Assembly: GCA_019752635.1 (NCBI GenBank)
Contig: JAIELX010000004.1
Coordinates: forward strand, 1 to 57,637
Source of the DNA: Candidatus Obscuribacterales bacterium
Lineage (GTDB): Bacteria; Cyanobacteriota; Vampirovibrionia; Obscuribacterales; Obscuribacteraceae
DNA length: 57,637 bases
Direction of reading: 5' to 3'
Both the position numbers and the translations under genes were made by a program. Below the pieces are notes generated by a model. It saw only the letters and a program-made list of their open reading frames with translations, was not told the DNA's origin and made no database searches. This document shows positions 44,720 to 54,928 of this stretch, one piece after another; position 1 is the stretch's first letter; every line of letters begins with the position of its first letter.

Positions 44720-45478
44720 ATGAAGCCAGAAGAGATAGATGCAAGGGCCCGAACCATTGCCTCAAAACTGGACGAAGGAAATGTGGCGGAAGCGAGCCAA
44801 TGCTTCCTTCAAGACATTGAGACCATATCCCCGACGGACTTCAAGAACATTCTGAAGGCGTCACAAATCCTGGAAAAGAAAGGGACCGGATTGGATCTGG
44901 CGATTGATCCAGTTGCCACAAACGGGGACGGAATGGCGCTTGGCGGCTCACGCCTAAAACTGCAATCGAAAAGTGATACGGACACCTTTGTTCGTGACTT
45001 GGCTATCTATGGTGATTCCGGCGTCTCTCGAGTGTGGGAACCATTACCCGCAGAGAAGCAGAAGTTTCTAGATACCGAAACTGAAATCATCGCCAGTCAT
45101 CTCGACGACTCTGATCTGGAGGGTGCCAGTGCCCGTATCACGGCACTACTCGGATTGACTAAATCTCTAGGTCACGCCGATGTATATTTTGCGCTAAAGA
45201 AAGTGGAGCGTAACGAGACTCCAGCAAAAGGTTTCGATCTCACGCTTGTTGAACAACAGGTCAAAGGCGAACCTCAGGCATACCGCTCTTACGTTCCAAT
45301 GGAAATAATCTTGCATAAACATTCTGGTGGCGATTCTCATACTCGTAAACTGGGAGTGATAGATCCATTCTCTGCACAGACACTCTGGCAACCGAACAAA
45401 TCGAACATTGGCATCGGTCCCCAAAACCCGCACGCCAGAATGTATTTCGACTCTCCGCTTCATTGGCGAAAGAAGTAA
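44720..45478 (+). CDS. Protein of unknown function
   Basis: I place the start at ATG 44720, with GGGGAG eight bases upstream. The 252-residue product has two related segments, KLDEGNVAEASQCFLQDIETI and HLDDSDLEGASARITALLG, each followed by a longer variable stretch, so it may be an internal duplication of a roughly 110-residue unit. No signal peptide, membrane segment or catalytic motif is visible. Confidence 0.7.
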   Translation: MKPEEIDARARTIASKLDEGNVAEASQCFLQDIETISPTDFKNILKASQILEKKGTGLDLAIDPVATNGDGMALGGSRLKLQSKSDTDTFVRDLAIYGDSGVSRVWEPLPAEKQKFLDTETEIIASHLDDSDLEGASARITALLGLTKSLGHADVYFALKKVERNETPAKGFDLTLVEQQVKGEPQAYRSYVPMEIILHKHSGGDSHTRKLGVIDPFSAQTLWQPNKSNIGIGPQNPHARMYFDSPLHWRKK

Positions 45479-45499
45479 GTCCGTACACTTACACAAAAT

Positions 45500-46090
45500 C
45501 TACTCAATCTGAATTTCACCTATGGCAATATCGCCGTATGGATTCTCTGTACCTTCGTCACCCGTACTTGTAAATCTGATTTTGAAAACACCAAGAGCGG
45601 GATCTTTCAGAACGCAATCAATGTCGCCTGCATCATTGGCAGCTTCTTCAACCTTAGAGGCAATGACCTTGCCATCCTTGTCGATAAACTCGAATTTCCC
45701 GATCTTCACTGCATATCCATATCGCCAACTCGGTTCTCGGTTCCCCAATAGAGATATCCTCCTAACTGTCTCACCCCGATTCAGCGAAATTTCGATCCAC
45801 GGATCTGTTCCTTGAGCGAAAGAATCGCGACCGGCAGAGAACCATGATGTCTCAAGATCTTCATCAATCAGCTTCTCGCAAGGCCACCCCGACCATGTGG
45901 AGCTGGCCGTAATCACAACGTGTTTGCGATACTCCTTTAACAGCCCATTGCTGTTCGAGAGCGGCGCGTCACTGTAGGCAACACGCCCCTTCATCTTTTC
46001 CAAAGCGTTAATCTCTTCCGCAGCAATGCAATCGGAGGAAACGAACTGAACCATCAGCAGTAATGTGCAGAGCAAGAAGAGTTTGTGCAT
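45500..46090 (-). CDS. Secreted discoidin/F5-8 type C-like protein
   Basis: From ATG 46090 a signal peptide (MHKLFLLCTLLLMVQFVSS) precedes a jelly-roll domain with ITASSTW, IDEDLETSWFSAG, DPWIEISLN, and VRRISLLGNR, the pattern of F5/8 type C or discoidin domains that bind carbohydrate or lipid. A shortened copy of its C-terminal part sits at 47658-47798. It is flanked by unrelated accessory genes. Ligand unknown. Confidence 0.8.
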   Translation of the reverse strand: MHKLFLLCTLLLMVQFVSSDCIAAEEINALEKMKGRVAYSDAPLSNSNGLLKEYRKHVVITASSTWSGWPCEKLIDEDLETSWFSAGRDSFAQGTDPWIEISLNRGETVRRISLLGNREPSWRYGYAVKIGKFEFIDKDGKVIASKVEEAANDAGDIDCVLKDPALGVFKIRFTSTGDEGTENPYGDIAIGEIQIE

Positions 46091-46435
46091 GTCCAATCGT
46101 TCCAAACGCTAGTATTGCTAGTTTGCCAAACCGGGCAGAAAAATGGCATCGGGTTCTGGATAGATCTGCGCACGGATTTTGTGCTGAAGATGGTCTGTGC
46201 GCCAAATATCACAGGAACGCCGACGAACTATTCAAATCGACAGAGGATGCCATCACCAGCCAGTGTCAATCGCTGCCAGGAGCTAGCGGTTCCCACGAAG
46301 ATCGAACACGGTCAAATTGCTCAATCTGCAAGCCTGAATTATGTTAACGAACGGAATATGCGCGGCTCGCGCCGCTTCCCTTATGAGTTGTAAATTGACA
46401 AATTTGTGGCTCCCTGAACTCTCTATGAGCCAGAC
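46091..46435. other. Intergenic region
   Basis: About 345 bases upstream of the discoidin-like gene with no supported gene. Confidence 0.45.
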
Positions 46436-47458
46436 CTAATCATCGCGCCCGGCGGCCCATCTAACGAAACGAACGCTATCTTGCGCAAGTCGCCTTAAAT
46501 GGGCAGGTGGCGTGTTGCGATTGCGAGCAACACTCTCCCTGACTTCAGAATAATTATCTCCAACAAGCAGCGATAAATCGGCAGGTAGTGTGTTGCGATT
46601 GCTAGCAACATTCGCCCTGACTCTAGGATCATCGTCGCGGGCAAGCCGCGTTAAATCGGCAGGAAGTGTATTGCCATGGCAAGCAACCCTCTCCCTGACT
46701 TCAGGATCAGCATCGCCGGCAAGTCGCGTTAGATCGGCAGGAAGTGTATTGCGATGGCAAGCAACCCTCCCCCTGACTTCAGGATCAGCATCGCCGGCAA
46801 GTCGCGTTAGATCGGCAGGACGTGTGTCGCGATTCCTAGCAACATTCGCCCTGACTATAAGATCATCATCGCGGGCAAGCAGCGATAAATCGGCAGGTAG
46901 TGTATTTGGATTTTCGGCAACAGAACGTCTAACGAAATAATTGCTGTCGCGAGCAAGTCGTGTCAAATCTACAGGAAGTGTATTATAAACTCCTGCAACC
47001 CGACTTCTGACCAGGGCGCTTGTATCGCCAGCAAGCCGCGTTAAATCAGCCGGAAGCGTGTTTGGATTTCCGGCAACACAACGTCTAACTGACCAATCTC
47101 TATCGACAGCCAGTCGGGTTAAATCGGCAGGAAGTGTATTTGGATTTTCGGCAACCCCCAGCCTGACGCAAACATTAGCATCGCCGGCAAGTCGCGTTAG
47201 ATCGGCAGGACGTGTATTGCGATGGCAAGCAACCCTCCCCCTGACTTCAGGATCAGCATTGCCGGCAAGCAGCGATAAATCGGCAGGTAGTGTATTTGTA
47301 TCAAGGACGGTTTCTATCCTGCTGACAATAGGTGCATCCGATTTCCGTGGCAAATCCCATGCCTCAAGACTGAGGGCAACAGATGCTGTGAAGCTGTCGC
47401 TTAAATCGCCAATGTGATCTGTTTCCGTTTCTTGCGCCCAGTCTATGTTATCTGGCAT
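46436..47458 (-). CDS. Leucine-rich-repeat-variant-like protein of 26-residue repeats
   Basis: After a roughly 50-residue N-terminus the protein consists of about 11 tandem units of 26 residues with consensus LTRLAGDADPEVRERVACHGNTLPAD, shown in shorter form as LTRLAGDA, EVRxRVA and NTLPADL. This resembles the LRV/HEAT-like right-handed solenoids. Several adjacent units are nearly identical at the DNA level with a 78-base period, showing recent expansion. An AGGAG site lies upstream of ATG 47458. Probably a protein-binding solenoid; the Cys residues alternate with Asn/Pro. Confidence 0.85.
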   Translation of the reverse strand: MPDNIDWAQETETDHIGDLSDSFTASVALSLEAWDLPRKSDAPIVSRIETVLDTNTLPADLSLLAGNADPEVRGRVACHRNTRPADLTRLAGDANVCVRLGVAENPNTLPADLTRLAVDRDWSVRRCVAGNPNTLPADLTRLAGDTSALVRSRVAGVYNTLPVDLTRLARDSNYFVRRSVAENPNTLPADLSLLARDDDLIVRANVARNRDTRPADLTRLAGDADPEVRGRVACHRNTLPADLTRLAGDADPEVRERVACHGNTLPADLTRLARDDDPRVRANVASNRNTLPADLSLLVGDNYSEVRESVARNRNTPPAHLRRLAQDSVRFVRWAAGRDD

Positions 47459-47657
47459 ATGGTTGTATCTCCTGAATCTTCAATGAAAGATCATTAGCGG
47501 CGGTGTATTTCAGTATGCCGACTATAGCGAACGCATCTAACCAAAACCTTACTGACGAAAGGTCCGAGAGAGTGTTTCTTATATGACCCTACCGAGAAGG
47601 ATGTCACCCAACTCTGTGCCATCTGCGCTTCCACACCACGCGCCCGACTGATAGGGC

Positions 47658-47798
47658 CGTACTTGCAAATCCAATTTTTAAAGCACCAAGAGCGGGATCT
47701 TTCAGAACGCAATCAATGTCGCCTGCATCATTGGCCTCTTCTTCCGCTGCAATAACCTTGCCAGCCTTGTCGATAAACTCGAATTTCCCGATCTTCAC
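47658..47798 (-). pseudogene. Fragment of discoidin-like gene duplicated from 45500-46090
   Basis: This stretch is about 80 per cent identical by eye to 45564-45710 and encodes KIGKFEFIDK, GKVIA and DAGDIDCVLKDPALG in a frame with no signal peptide or remaining domain. The flanks are unrelated, so it is a truncated duplicate. Confidence 0.85.
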
Positions 47799-47845
47799 TC
47801 CTTGCAACAGCGCGATGACGCCCGCCGGCAAGGCAATCGATACAA

Positions 47846-48826
47846 CTACTCTGCTGGCTTATCGACTTCCGCATAGTTCTGCGTCGATCGTAGAAGTTCG
47901 GCTTGGACTAAATCTCTCAATGAGCGCGGTTCAAGAACGGTGGCACTGGCGCCATAGGAGAGCACCCAGCGTTTGGTCTCTTCCAGGCTCTGACTTAGAA
48001 ACTCAAGGTCAACGCTTCCATCTGTGCGCTCGGTGATCTGCTGCTTCGCATGCCATTGTTTTTCTTTGACATACCGACTGGCCACTTCATCGAAACGAAC
48101 TTTTACGGTGACCTCAGGGTGCCTGACTTCCACCTGGAACGTTCGATCTGCAATCTTCTTACGAGCATCCGCACGTTCCTCAAAGGTCTGGGGCAGCAAC
48201 TCCCAGTCCTTGACTCGGTGGAGGGCAAAATTGCGATAGTCCTTTCGCAAGCGGCACCATGCCCACAGATACCAAGAGCCACCGGATTCTTGAATCACAA
48301 TCGGTTCAACTTTTCTGTCGCTGCTCTCATTGGCATAGGCAGCGTAGTAACCGATGCGCACCACCCGCCTCTGCTCAATAGCTTTCAGAACATCTTCCAG
48401 CAACCTTCGCTGAAACGGTGAATTCGAAGCGAGCTTAAACTCTACCGCTCGACTCACGCTCGCGGTAAGCTCCTTGCTAGCACCATTTCTTCGCTCGACT
48501 ATTTTATCGATGGCGGCCTCCATCGGCGCTTCTAATGAACCTATAGAATGCTGAATTACCAGCCCCTTGCTGATGGCTAACGCAATCAGTTCTGAGTCAG
48601 TGATATCGAAGCGAGGCAGCACAGCTTTTGGTTCGTCGTTTACATAACCATTGCAGCCCTGGTCAAACCGAATCTTCATTTGACTGCGATCACGCAGATA
48701 TTGAATGTCACTATATATGGTGCGTACCGAGACCTCAAGTAGGTCAGCCAAGTACTGCGGGCTTGGACGCTGGCCTTTGTTTATCAATTTTTCGATGTTG
48801 CAAAGGCGCTCTAAACGGTTGGACAT
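47846..48826 (-). CDS. WYL-domain transcriptional regulator
   Basis: From ATG 48826 a helix-turn-helix (about 1-60, RLCNIEKLINKG...SVRTIYSDIQYLRDR) is followed by a WYL domain (about 135-220; GGSWYLWAWCRLRKDYRNFALHRV) and a C-terminal WCX extension. WYL regulators are commonly tied to phage-defence and CRISPR loci and bind nucleotide or nucleic acid ligands. The gene is divergent from the AddB-like gene 230 bases away, so it probably controls the helicase-nuclease and cas genes to its right. Extending the start upstream to 48907 adds 27 residues with no domain similarity. Confidence 0.92.
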   Translation of the reverse strand: MSNRLERLCNIEKLINKGQRPSPQYLADLLEVSVRTIYSDIQYLRDRSQMKIRFDQGCNGYVNDEPKAVLPRFDITDSELIALAISKGLVIQHSIGSLEAPMEAAIDKIVERRNGASKELTASVSRAVEFKLASNSPFQRRLLEDVLKAIEQRRVVRIGYYAAYANESSDRKVEPIVIQESGGSWYLWAWCRLRKDYRNFALHRVKDWELLPQTFEERADARKKIADRTFQVEVRHPEVTVKVRFDEVASRYVKEKQWHAKQQITERTDGSVDLEFLSQSLEETKRWVLSYGASATVLEPRSLRDLVQAELLRSTQNYAEVDKPAE

Positions 48827-49055
48827 CTTGGCTTGCTCTGGACCGGGGTACAGCTTTATACCCGCACCGCATATACAAACACAACCATACGAATGTCCCA
48901 AAGACATACGTATGGCGATCGTCTCAGATGGCGAATTCCGCGAAACACAAGCAAGGCAATGCCCGACGCCGCTGAAGATATATCGCAGTCCAAAACGATA
49001 TGCTCGGCTTAGTGAAGACTCGTCTTAGTAATGGTTGGAACGGAGGACCGAAAGC

Positions 49056-51758
49056 GTGCAAATTGTTTTCGGCATGCATCTAGATGGGCTTGTATGTCCG
49101 GAAATTTACAACGGCTCAACTCACTCCATTAACTCATCAATACTTGGTCCTCAAGGCTTTCTCTCACTGTTGGAGCAGCAACTCGGCTTGGGCTATCCAG
49201 CCTCGACTCAACCAGAACGCGTTGCTCAGTACCTGGCAAAGTTAGCGGAATTCGACAACGAATCGCAGTTCTACTCCTCGTCCTTCGGCACAGACTGTTG
49301 GGCGACCGCGCAGCGGGTGCTGGAGATGCGCGATGCGCTTGTAGCACATGGTGTCTCCGCCGCACATCAATTTCCACCCGGCAGCAGGCTAGATGCACTC
49401 TTGAAGATTGAAGCACTAGATTCGACGCCTCTGTTTCCTGGACAGGCCGATCGCGCAAGAGAAGTTCTAGGCGCGCTGACGCGTGCACGGTTCATCGAGA
49501 TTCAAGAGGTACAGCTAGTCACTCAGAGCAACCATCTATCTCAACCTTGGACCAAGATTCTCGGTCTGCTGGCAAAGCTCGGCGTATGCATACGAGAATC
49601 GCGCCTCGATCCTAAAGCACCCGAGGGAAGCGACTTGTGTTCGGTTCAACACGCAATGTTGGCTGGAACACCCAATCCGATGACAGGAGATCAAACGATA
49701 GTGAGATTGGATGCCGCTGATGAAATCGAGGCGGCAGAGTTCATCGCGGAGTGGCTCGCGAGCGACCAGCAAGAGAATTCAAATCTAGCCATAATTCGCG
49801 GAAACGGCTCGACAATACTCGATGAACTCTGCTCGTCACTGAACATTCCTCGTATCGGCAGTCAGTCCAACTCCAAGTTACGAGGGGCATTGCAGGTTCT
49901 ACCTCTCTTGTTCGAACTCTCGTGGGAGCCATTAAATCCATCCAGATTGCTAGAAATGTTATCGTTGCCAGGATCGCCAATTCCACTAGCAGTATCTCGC
50001 ATGTTTATCAATGCACTAAGAGAAGAAGCAGGAACAGGCGGCGAGTGCTGGCGACAAGCCTATTCAAGAGCCAGGGACTTACGTAAGGAGCGCCACCAAA
50101 AGAAGAATCAAGATCCCGCAGTGGTGGACAAGCTCGTTGAACGAGAGGCCTTATCATGGCGCTCATGGCTAGAACCAGATAGATTCTCTCCCACCGAAGG
50201 AATCACAAGCAGCGCAGCCCAAACCCTTTGTCAGCAGATTCAACAGTGGGCGGCAACAGCGGCAAGCACAGGCAAGGTTGATAAGTTGATTGCCAGCGCA
50301 GCACAGCAAGCCAGAACTGTCGCTTCAATAATCAAGTTCATGAAGCTAGATCGAATTAGTCGCATTCAGATCGATCGGATACTAGATTCGGTTCTTATGG
50401 AAGGAGCAAAGAAGGAAGCCGGTGGCGCAGAAGCAGCGGACTGGTCCGTCGTTGATTCTCCTGGTCAAATCTGGAACACCGTTGACACTGTGCTCTGGTT
50501 AGATTTTGTAAAGCGCGATTCCCTAATAAAATACCTTCCGCCCTGGCAACAAAGTGAACTAGAGCTCCTAAAGGGCGTGGGCACCACAATGGAATCACAG
50601 ATCAGGAGCTGTACTCGAGAAGCAGCAACCTGGCGATTACCGATCCAATATGCTCAACGTCGAATTTTACTTGTAAGTCCTCGTGTTGTCGCAGGTGAAT
50701 GCGTCTCAGTACATCCGGTGTGGGATGAGATTGACGCTTTTGTGGACAACCCGAAGCGAATCACGATAGCAACAGACAAGACTTACAATCAAGCAGAGAC
50801 CATATTGTGCGGACGAAAAATCTCGCGCCATCCGCTAACCGGAAAAGAATTGAAAACTTCACCTCCCATCTGGCGCCTTCAGCCTGGTCTGGTAAAACCA
50901 CGCGAGACAGAATCATCGTCGAGCATTGAACGACTGCTCGGTTGCCCGCTCTCCTGGTGCTTTGAATATGCCGGAAAAATCCACCCTGGAACGATGCTCG
51001 CTCTTCCCGATGATGAAAGACTCTTCGCAAACATTGCCCACATCGCGGTAGCAAAACTTTTCTCCGAGAGAAGAAGGTGGCAGCCCTCTGAGGCCAGCCT
51101 TCGGATGGAGGAAGTCTTGAAAGAACTTACCGAAACCATTGGACCTCAGCTCTTGGCGGCTGGCAAAGCGACTGAACTCTCTACCCGCTGCACAGAATTG
51201 AAGCGCGCATTCGGCGTGCTAGTCTCACTGATCAATGTAGCTGAATTAGAGGTAGACGCGTGCGAAGTGCAGAAAACCCGCGAATTTGGCGAGGGGCAGT
51301 TCAAAGGCGTCATTGACCTTTTACTAAAAGATTCGACCGGGCGCCATATTATTCTCGACCTAAAATGGACTAAGTGGCACAAATACAAACAACGACAATT
51401 AGCTGAAGGGCGAGCAATCCAGCTTGCTGCCTACCGCTGGTTGCAGTCAGACGAAACGGAATGGGGACAGCTTGGTGGCGCAGGTTATTTTATGCTGCGA
51501 CAAGCGAAACTATATTTTTCAAGTTTAGAACCATTTCCCGAAGACTGCTTCATTGACGGCAACCAACTAGATAGCCTGTGGTACAGGATAGTCGAGAAAC
51601 ATCGAGAGAACATCGCTCGTCTAGCGGAAGGAAGTGCGGTCGCGACTGGCTTAACTACGCTCATGGAGAATGAGTCTGCGGAAGCTCCCCTGGCGACGCC
51701 CCCTTGCAGAATCTGTTCTTACGGAAAACTCTGTGGCAAGGAGTTAACTCAACTTTGA
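49056..51758 (+). CDS. AddB-like PD-(D/E)XK nuclease with Fe-S Cys motif
   Basis: I choose GTG 49056, with GGAGGA upstream; TTG 49035 would add seven residues. The protein is 900 residues. The C-terminal nuclease has EGQFKGVIDLLLKDS (catalytic Asp), ILDLKWTKW (D-x-K) and AYRWLQ. Four Cys fit the Fe-S set: one in LLGCPLSW and three in CRICSYGKLCG (C-x2-C-x5-C). The helicase-like N-terminus has no Walker A motif, as in AddB-type inactivated partners. The gene overlaps the AddA-like gene by four bases. Together they should process DNA ends in replication/repair or defence. Confidence 0.87.
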   Translation: MQIVFGMHLDGLVCPEIYNGSTHSINSSILGPQGFLSLLEQQLGLGYPASTQPERVAQYLAKLAEFDNESQFYSSSFGTDCWATAQRVLEMRDALVAHGVSAAHQFPPGSRLDALLKIEALDSTPLFPGQADRAREVLGALTRARFIEIQEVQLVTQSNHLSQPWTKILGLLAKLGVCIRESRLDPKAPEGSDLCSVQHAMLAGTPNPMTGDQTIVRLDAADEIEAAEFIAEWLASDQQENSNLAIIRGNGSTILDELCSSLNIPRIGSQSNSKLRGALQVLPLLFELSWEPLNPSRLLEMLSLPGSPIPLAVSRMFINALREEAGTGGECWRQAYSRARDLRKERHQKKNQDPAVVDKLVEREALSWRSWLEPDRFSPTEGITSSAAQTLCQQIQQWAATAASTGKVDKLIASAAQQARTVASIIKFMKLDRISRIQIDRILDSVLMEGAKKEAGGAEAADWSVVDSPGQIWNTVDTVLWLDFVKRDSLIKYLPPWQQSELELLKGVGTTMESQIRSCTREAATWRLPIQYAQRRILLVSPRVVAGECVSVHPVWDEIDAFVDNPKRITIATDKTYNQAETILCGRKISRHPLTGKELKTSPPIWRLQPGLVKPRETESSSSIERLLGCPLSWCFEYAGKIHPGTMLALPDDERLFANIAHIAVAKLFSERRRWQPSEASLRMEEVLKELTETIGPQLLAAGKATELSTRCTELKRAFGVLVSLINVAELEVDACEVQKTREFGEGQFKGVIDLLLKDSTGRHIILDLKWTKWHKYKQRQLAEGRAIQLAAYRWLQSDETEWGQLGGAGYFMLRQAKLYFSSLEPFPEDCFIDGNQLDSLWYRIVEKHRENIARLAEGSAVATGLTTLMENESAEAPLATPPCRICSYGKLCGKELTQL

Positions 51759-54700
51759 ACACCACACCAGGATTCGTCAAAGTACATGTAATCGGGGCAA
51801 GCGCCGGGACCGGTAAAACCACGCGCTTAGCTCGCGAATACCTTCGTGTATTTGGCAAAAACGAAAAGCAAGCTGCAGGACTCGGCGTTATCGCCACGAC
51901 TTTCACAAGAAAGTCAGCAGAAGAACTTTTGCAACGAGTTCGGCAGATGTTATTCGATCGCGGACAATGGATAGTTGCGCAATCTCTTCTGTGCGGCTAT
52001 GCCGGCACGGTGCATTCTATCGCAGTTCGTCTGTTACGCGACTATGCTCTGGAATCTGGACTGTCCCCCATAGTGGATGTAATTGATGAGCAGAGACGCG
52101 AACTAATCTTTACCATCGCCGCAGAACCCGCCCTGGAAATATTTTCTGCGCGAACATCGGATGCGGTGGCACGGTTCGGCTGGACTGAATGGCGAACTGA
52201 CGTCTTGAGAGCCTGCTACCTCACGATGGAAAACAACCTGGACTCAAACTCGCTAGAGACGTCAGCCAAGCAATCAAGAGCAACTCTGTTGAGGCTCCTT
52301 CCTTCCGAGCCTGACTCACGCGCAGCCGAAGAAATTGACATACTCCTTGAATCTACTATTGCAAACACGATCGCTCGATTAGACAACGAATCTGACACCA
52401 CTCTGGAGACACGAAAATGTCGTGCGCGCCTACGCGAGATGCACCATTCGCAGAAAACGGGAATGTTCACATGGGCCGATTGGGCCGTCTGCACAAAATT
52501 AAAATCAGGAGCCAGAAGCAAGGGAATAGTGAACAAGGTGATCGAAGTTGCCGCTCTGCACCCTCATCATCCACGCCTTCGCGAGGACTTGACTCTGCTG
52601 ATTAGCGAATTCTTCCAATGTCTAGAGTCAGCCGTCGCATTGTATCAACAATACAAAAGGGAACGAGGATTGGTAGACTTTTGCGATCTCGAGAGGCAAG
52701 CCCTTCAATTGATGGCGAACGAAGAGGCGAAAGCTACACTCTCTAGCCAGTTAAGACTGCTACTCGTCGATGAGTTTCAGGATACCAGCCCGCTGCAAAT
52801 GGAGCTCTTCAAGCACCTGGCCGCACTATCAGCGGAATCGGTTTGGGTTGGCGACGAGAAACAAACCATCTACGGATTTCGCGGAGCAGATCCAGCACTG
52901 GTCGAGACCGCGGTAAACCAGCTCTGTACAAGACGAGAGCAGCTGCAGCGCTCCTATCGTTCGCGATCGGAGTTAGTGGCTCTGGTTAACGATCTATTTT
53001 CGATAGCATTTCCATCAATTGGCATCAGCAAAGACAACGTGCTTATCTCCGAAGTGCATCGAAGCACCCGACCAGAACTGGCCCCGGCTCTGAACGTCTG
53101 GTGGCTCGAAGGGAAAAGCTGGACAGAGGCTTGTGCCTCAATCGCACACAGCGTATCGAATCTGCTTCGCAATGAAACGCTCATGAACGTAGAAGATCGC
53201 TCTACGGGTCAACTGCGTCCTCTAATCGGTTCTGATATTGCAATTCTCTGCCTCACGAATGAGCGATGTGTCGAAGTAGCAAAAGCGCTGAGCGCAGAGG
53301 GTCTAAGCGTAGCCAGCGAGCGCCCGGGCTTGCTGAGCACTGCCGAAGCCTCCCTCGCTTTTGCCTGCCTCCGGTATATGGCTGACCCCGCAGACTCGCT
53401 TGCCGCGGCGGAGATAGTTCATTTTCGCGGTAACGAGTGGCTAAATGACTGGCTCGAGCATGGGCGCGAATATGTAGAGAAAGATGTGCCTGAACTAGCA
53501 CGGCTCAGACAAGGTACCAGTCGACTATCAGAATGGACACCGCAAGAAGCACTCGACTTTGCACTGACAGCGGGCGGGGTTTTAACTGCTGTAAAACAGT
53601 GGACAAATATCGCGCAGCGTATATCAAACTTAGATGCCCTGCGCGGACTCGCCTGGCAATATGAGGAAGTTTGCAAAATACAAAGAAGCGGATGCACCGC
53701 AGCAGGGCTCATAGCATTTCTCTACAACAAAGTCGAAGACGGAGGAGCGCAACCGACAAATCCCGATCCAAAAGCCATTAGAGTTGTTACGTACCATGGA
53801 TCGAAGGGACTCGAATGGCCAGTTGTGATTCTTCTCGACTTGCAGGAACCCAAGGAAGCAAATCTATTCGGTGTCTCTGTGGAGTCGGACAGTGGGAAAA
53901 TCGCGCACTTCAGCCCGCTGAGAAATCGCTGGCTCCGCTTTTGGCCGTGGCCTTATGGCTCACACTCTACAAACGTGCATCTTGATGCAACAGCAGCCAG
54001 CTCAAGCGAGATGGCGCGAGCAAACAAACGCCGCACGGCAGAGCTCATACGTCTTCTCTACGTTGGCATGACGCGCGCGCGCGACTACTTATACTTTGCA
54101 GCCCGAGCGCAGCGTTCAGACACTGGTTGGCTCGATATGCTGAAAGATTCTGAAAACAAACAGCTTCTTTCGATACAAAAGGAACAAGGAACACAAACCT
54201 TATTGGTAAACGGCAAAGAGCATAAATTTGAAGTATCAATTCAAGGACCTCGCGAAGATGACGAAAATCGCATAAAGCAACATGAGATTCGGCCTGTCTT
54301 CAGCGGCATTCAAACGGCGATCGTAGAACCACGAAAAGCACTGCCACTACGATTGGTCCCCAGCTCTCAAGAACAGACAGACGAGGCGAGCGGGTCGCCT
54401 TCCGAGGCAAAGAAGGTGAGTGTAATATCAATTGGCAATCGACTTCCCTTAGCGGGCGCTGTAGATGTCGAACACCTTGGCGAAGTGATACACCGATTCA
54501 TCACAGCTGACAACATGAATTTTCAACTGGAGGAGAGAATCGTCCTAGCAACTGAACTTATGAAACGATGGAGCATTTCGCAGCTCGAGCGCAAGGATCT
54601 ACTTCTGCTGAGCTCTCGACTAGAAGACTTTATCTCTAATAGATTTGGCACCTGCAAGAAATTGAAAGAGTGTCCGGTGGTAGGACGAGTTGGCTTACAA

Positions 54701-54928
54701 CGGGTTTCCGGTCGCATTGACATGCTAATCGAAACAGAAGCCGGATTTGTGGTGCTCGATCACAAAAGCTTCCCCGGACCATACAATCACTGGATCAAGA
54801 AAGCGCTTTCATATAGCAAACAACTGGATCTTTACAGCACTCTGGTGACCGAAGCGACCGGCAAACCGGTCATAGAGAAACTCATTCATATGCCGGTGGT
54901 AGGAAAGATTCTAACGTTGAAAGATTAG
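51755..54928 (+). CDS. AddA/RecB-like helicase-nuclease
   Basis: The TTG start at 51755 forms a TTGA overlap with the AddB-like stop. UvrD-type motifs are intact: Walker A GASAGTGKTTRLA, LLVDEFQDTSPLQ, WVGDEKQTIYGFRGAD, RVVTYHGSKGLEWPV, and LYVGMTRARDYLY. The C-terminal domain has a PD-(D/E)XK nuclease (SGRIDMLI, VVLDHKSF, YSKQLDLY). Size (about 1058 residues) and order match AddA rather than RecB with a RecC partner. It unwinds and degrades double-stranded DNA ends; whether it works in repair or the CRISPR defence locus is open. cas6 follows 280 bases downstream on the same strand. Confidence 0.92.
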   Translation: MNTTPGFVKVHVIGASAGTGKTTRLAREYLRVFGKNEKQAAGLGVIATTFTRKSAEELLQRVRQMLFDRGQWIVAQSLLCGYAGTVHSIAVRLLRDYALESGLSPIVDVIDEQRRELIFTIAAEPALEIFSARTSDAVARFGWTEWRTDVLRACYLTMENNLDSNSLETSAKQSRATLLRLLPSEPDSRAAEEIDILLESTIANTIARLDNESDTTLETRKCRARLREMHHSQKTGMFTWADWAVCTKLKSGARSKGIVNKVIEVAALHPHHPRLREDLTLLISEFFQCLESAVALYQQYKRERGLVDFCDLERQALQLMANEEAKATLSSQLRLLLVDEFQDTSPLQMELFKHLAALSAESVWVGDEKQTIYGFRGADPALVETAVNQLCTRREQLQRSYRSRSELVALVNDLFSIAFPSIGISKDNVLISEVHRSTRPELAPALNVWWLEGKSWTEACASIAHSVSNLLRNETLMNVEDRSTGQLRPLIGSDIAILCLTNERCVEVAKALSAEGLSVASERPGLLSTAEASLAFACLRYMADPADSLAAAEIVHFRGNEWLNDWLEHGREYVEKDVPELARLRQGTSRLSEWTPQEALDFALTAGGVLTAVKQWTNIAQRISNLDALRGLAWQYEEVCKIQRSGCTAAGLIAFLYNKVEDGGAQPTNPDPKAIRVVTYHGSKGLEWPVVILLDLQEPKEANLFGVSVESDSGKIAHFSPLRNRWLRFWPWPYGSHSTNVHLDATAASSSEMARANKRRTAELIRLLYVGMTRARDYLYFAARAQRSDTGWLDMLKDSENKQLLSIQKEQGTQTLLVNGKEHKFEVSIQGPREDDENRIKQHEIRPVFSGIQTAIVEPRKALPLRLVPSSQEQTDEASGSPSEAKKVSVISIGNRLPLAGAVDVEHLGEVIHRFITADNMNFQLEERIVLATELMKRWSISQLERKDLLLLSSRLEDFISNRFGTCKKLKECPVVGRVGLQRVSGRIDMLIETEAGFVVLDHKSFPGPYNHWIKKALSYSKQLDLYSTLVTEATGKPVIEKLIHMPVVGKILTLKD

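Noticed and set aside
46436..47458. CRISPR-like regular repeats
   Set aside because: The repeats are coding 78-base units without unique spacers, giving the 26-residue solenoid.
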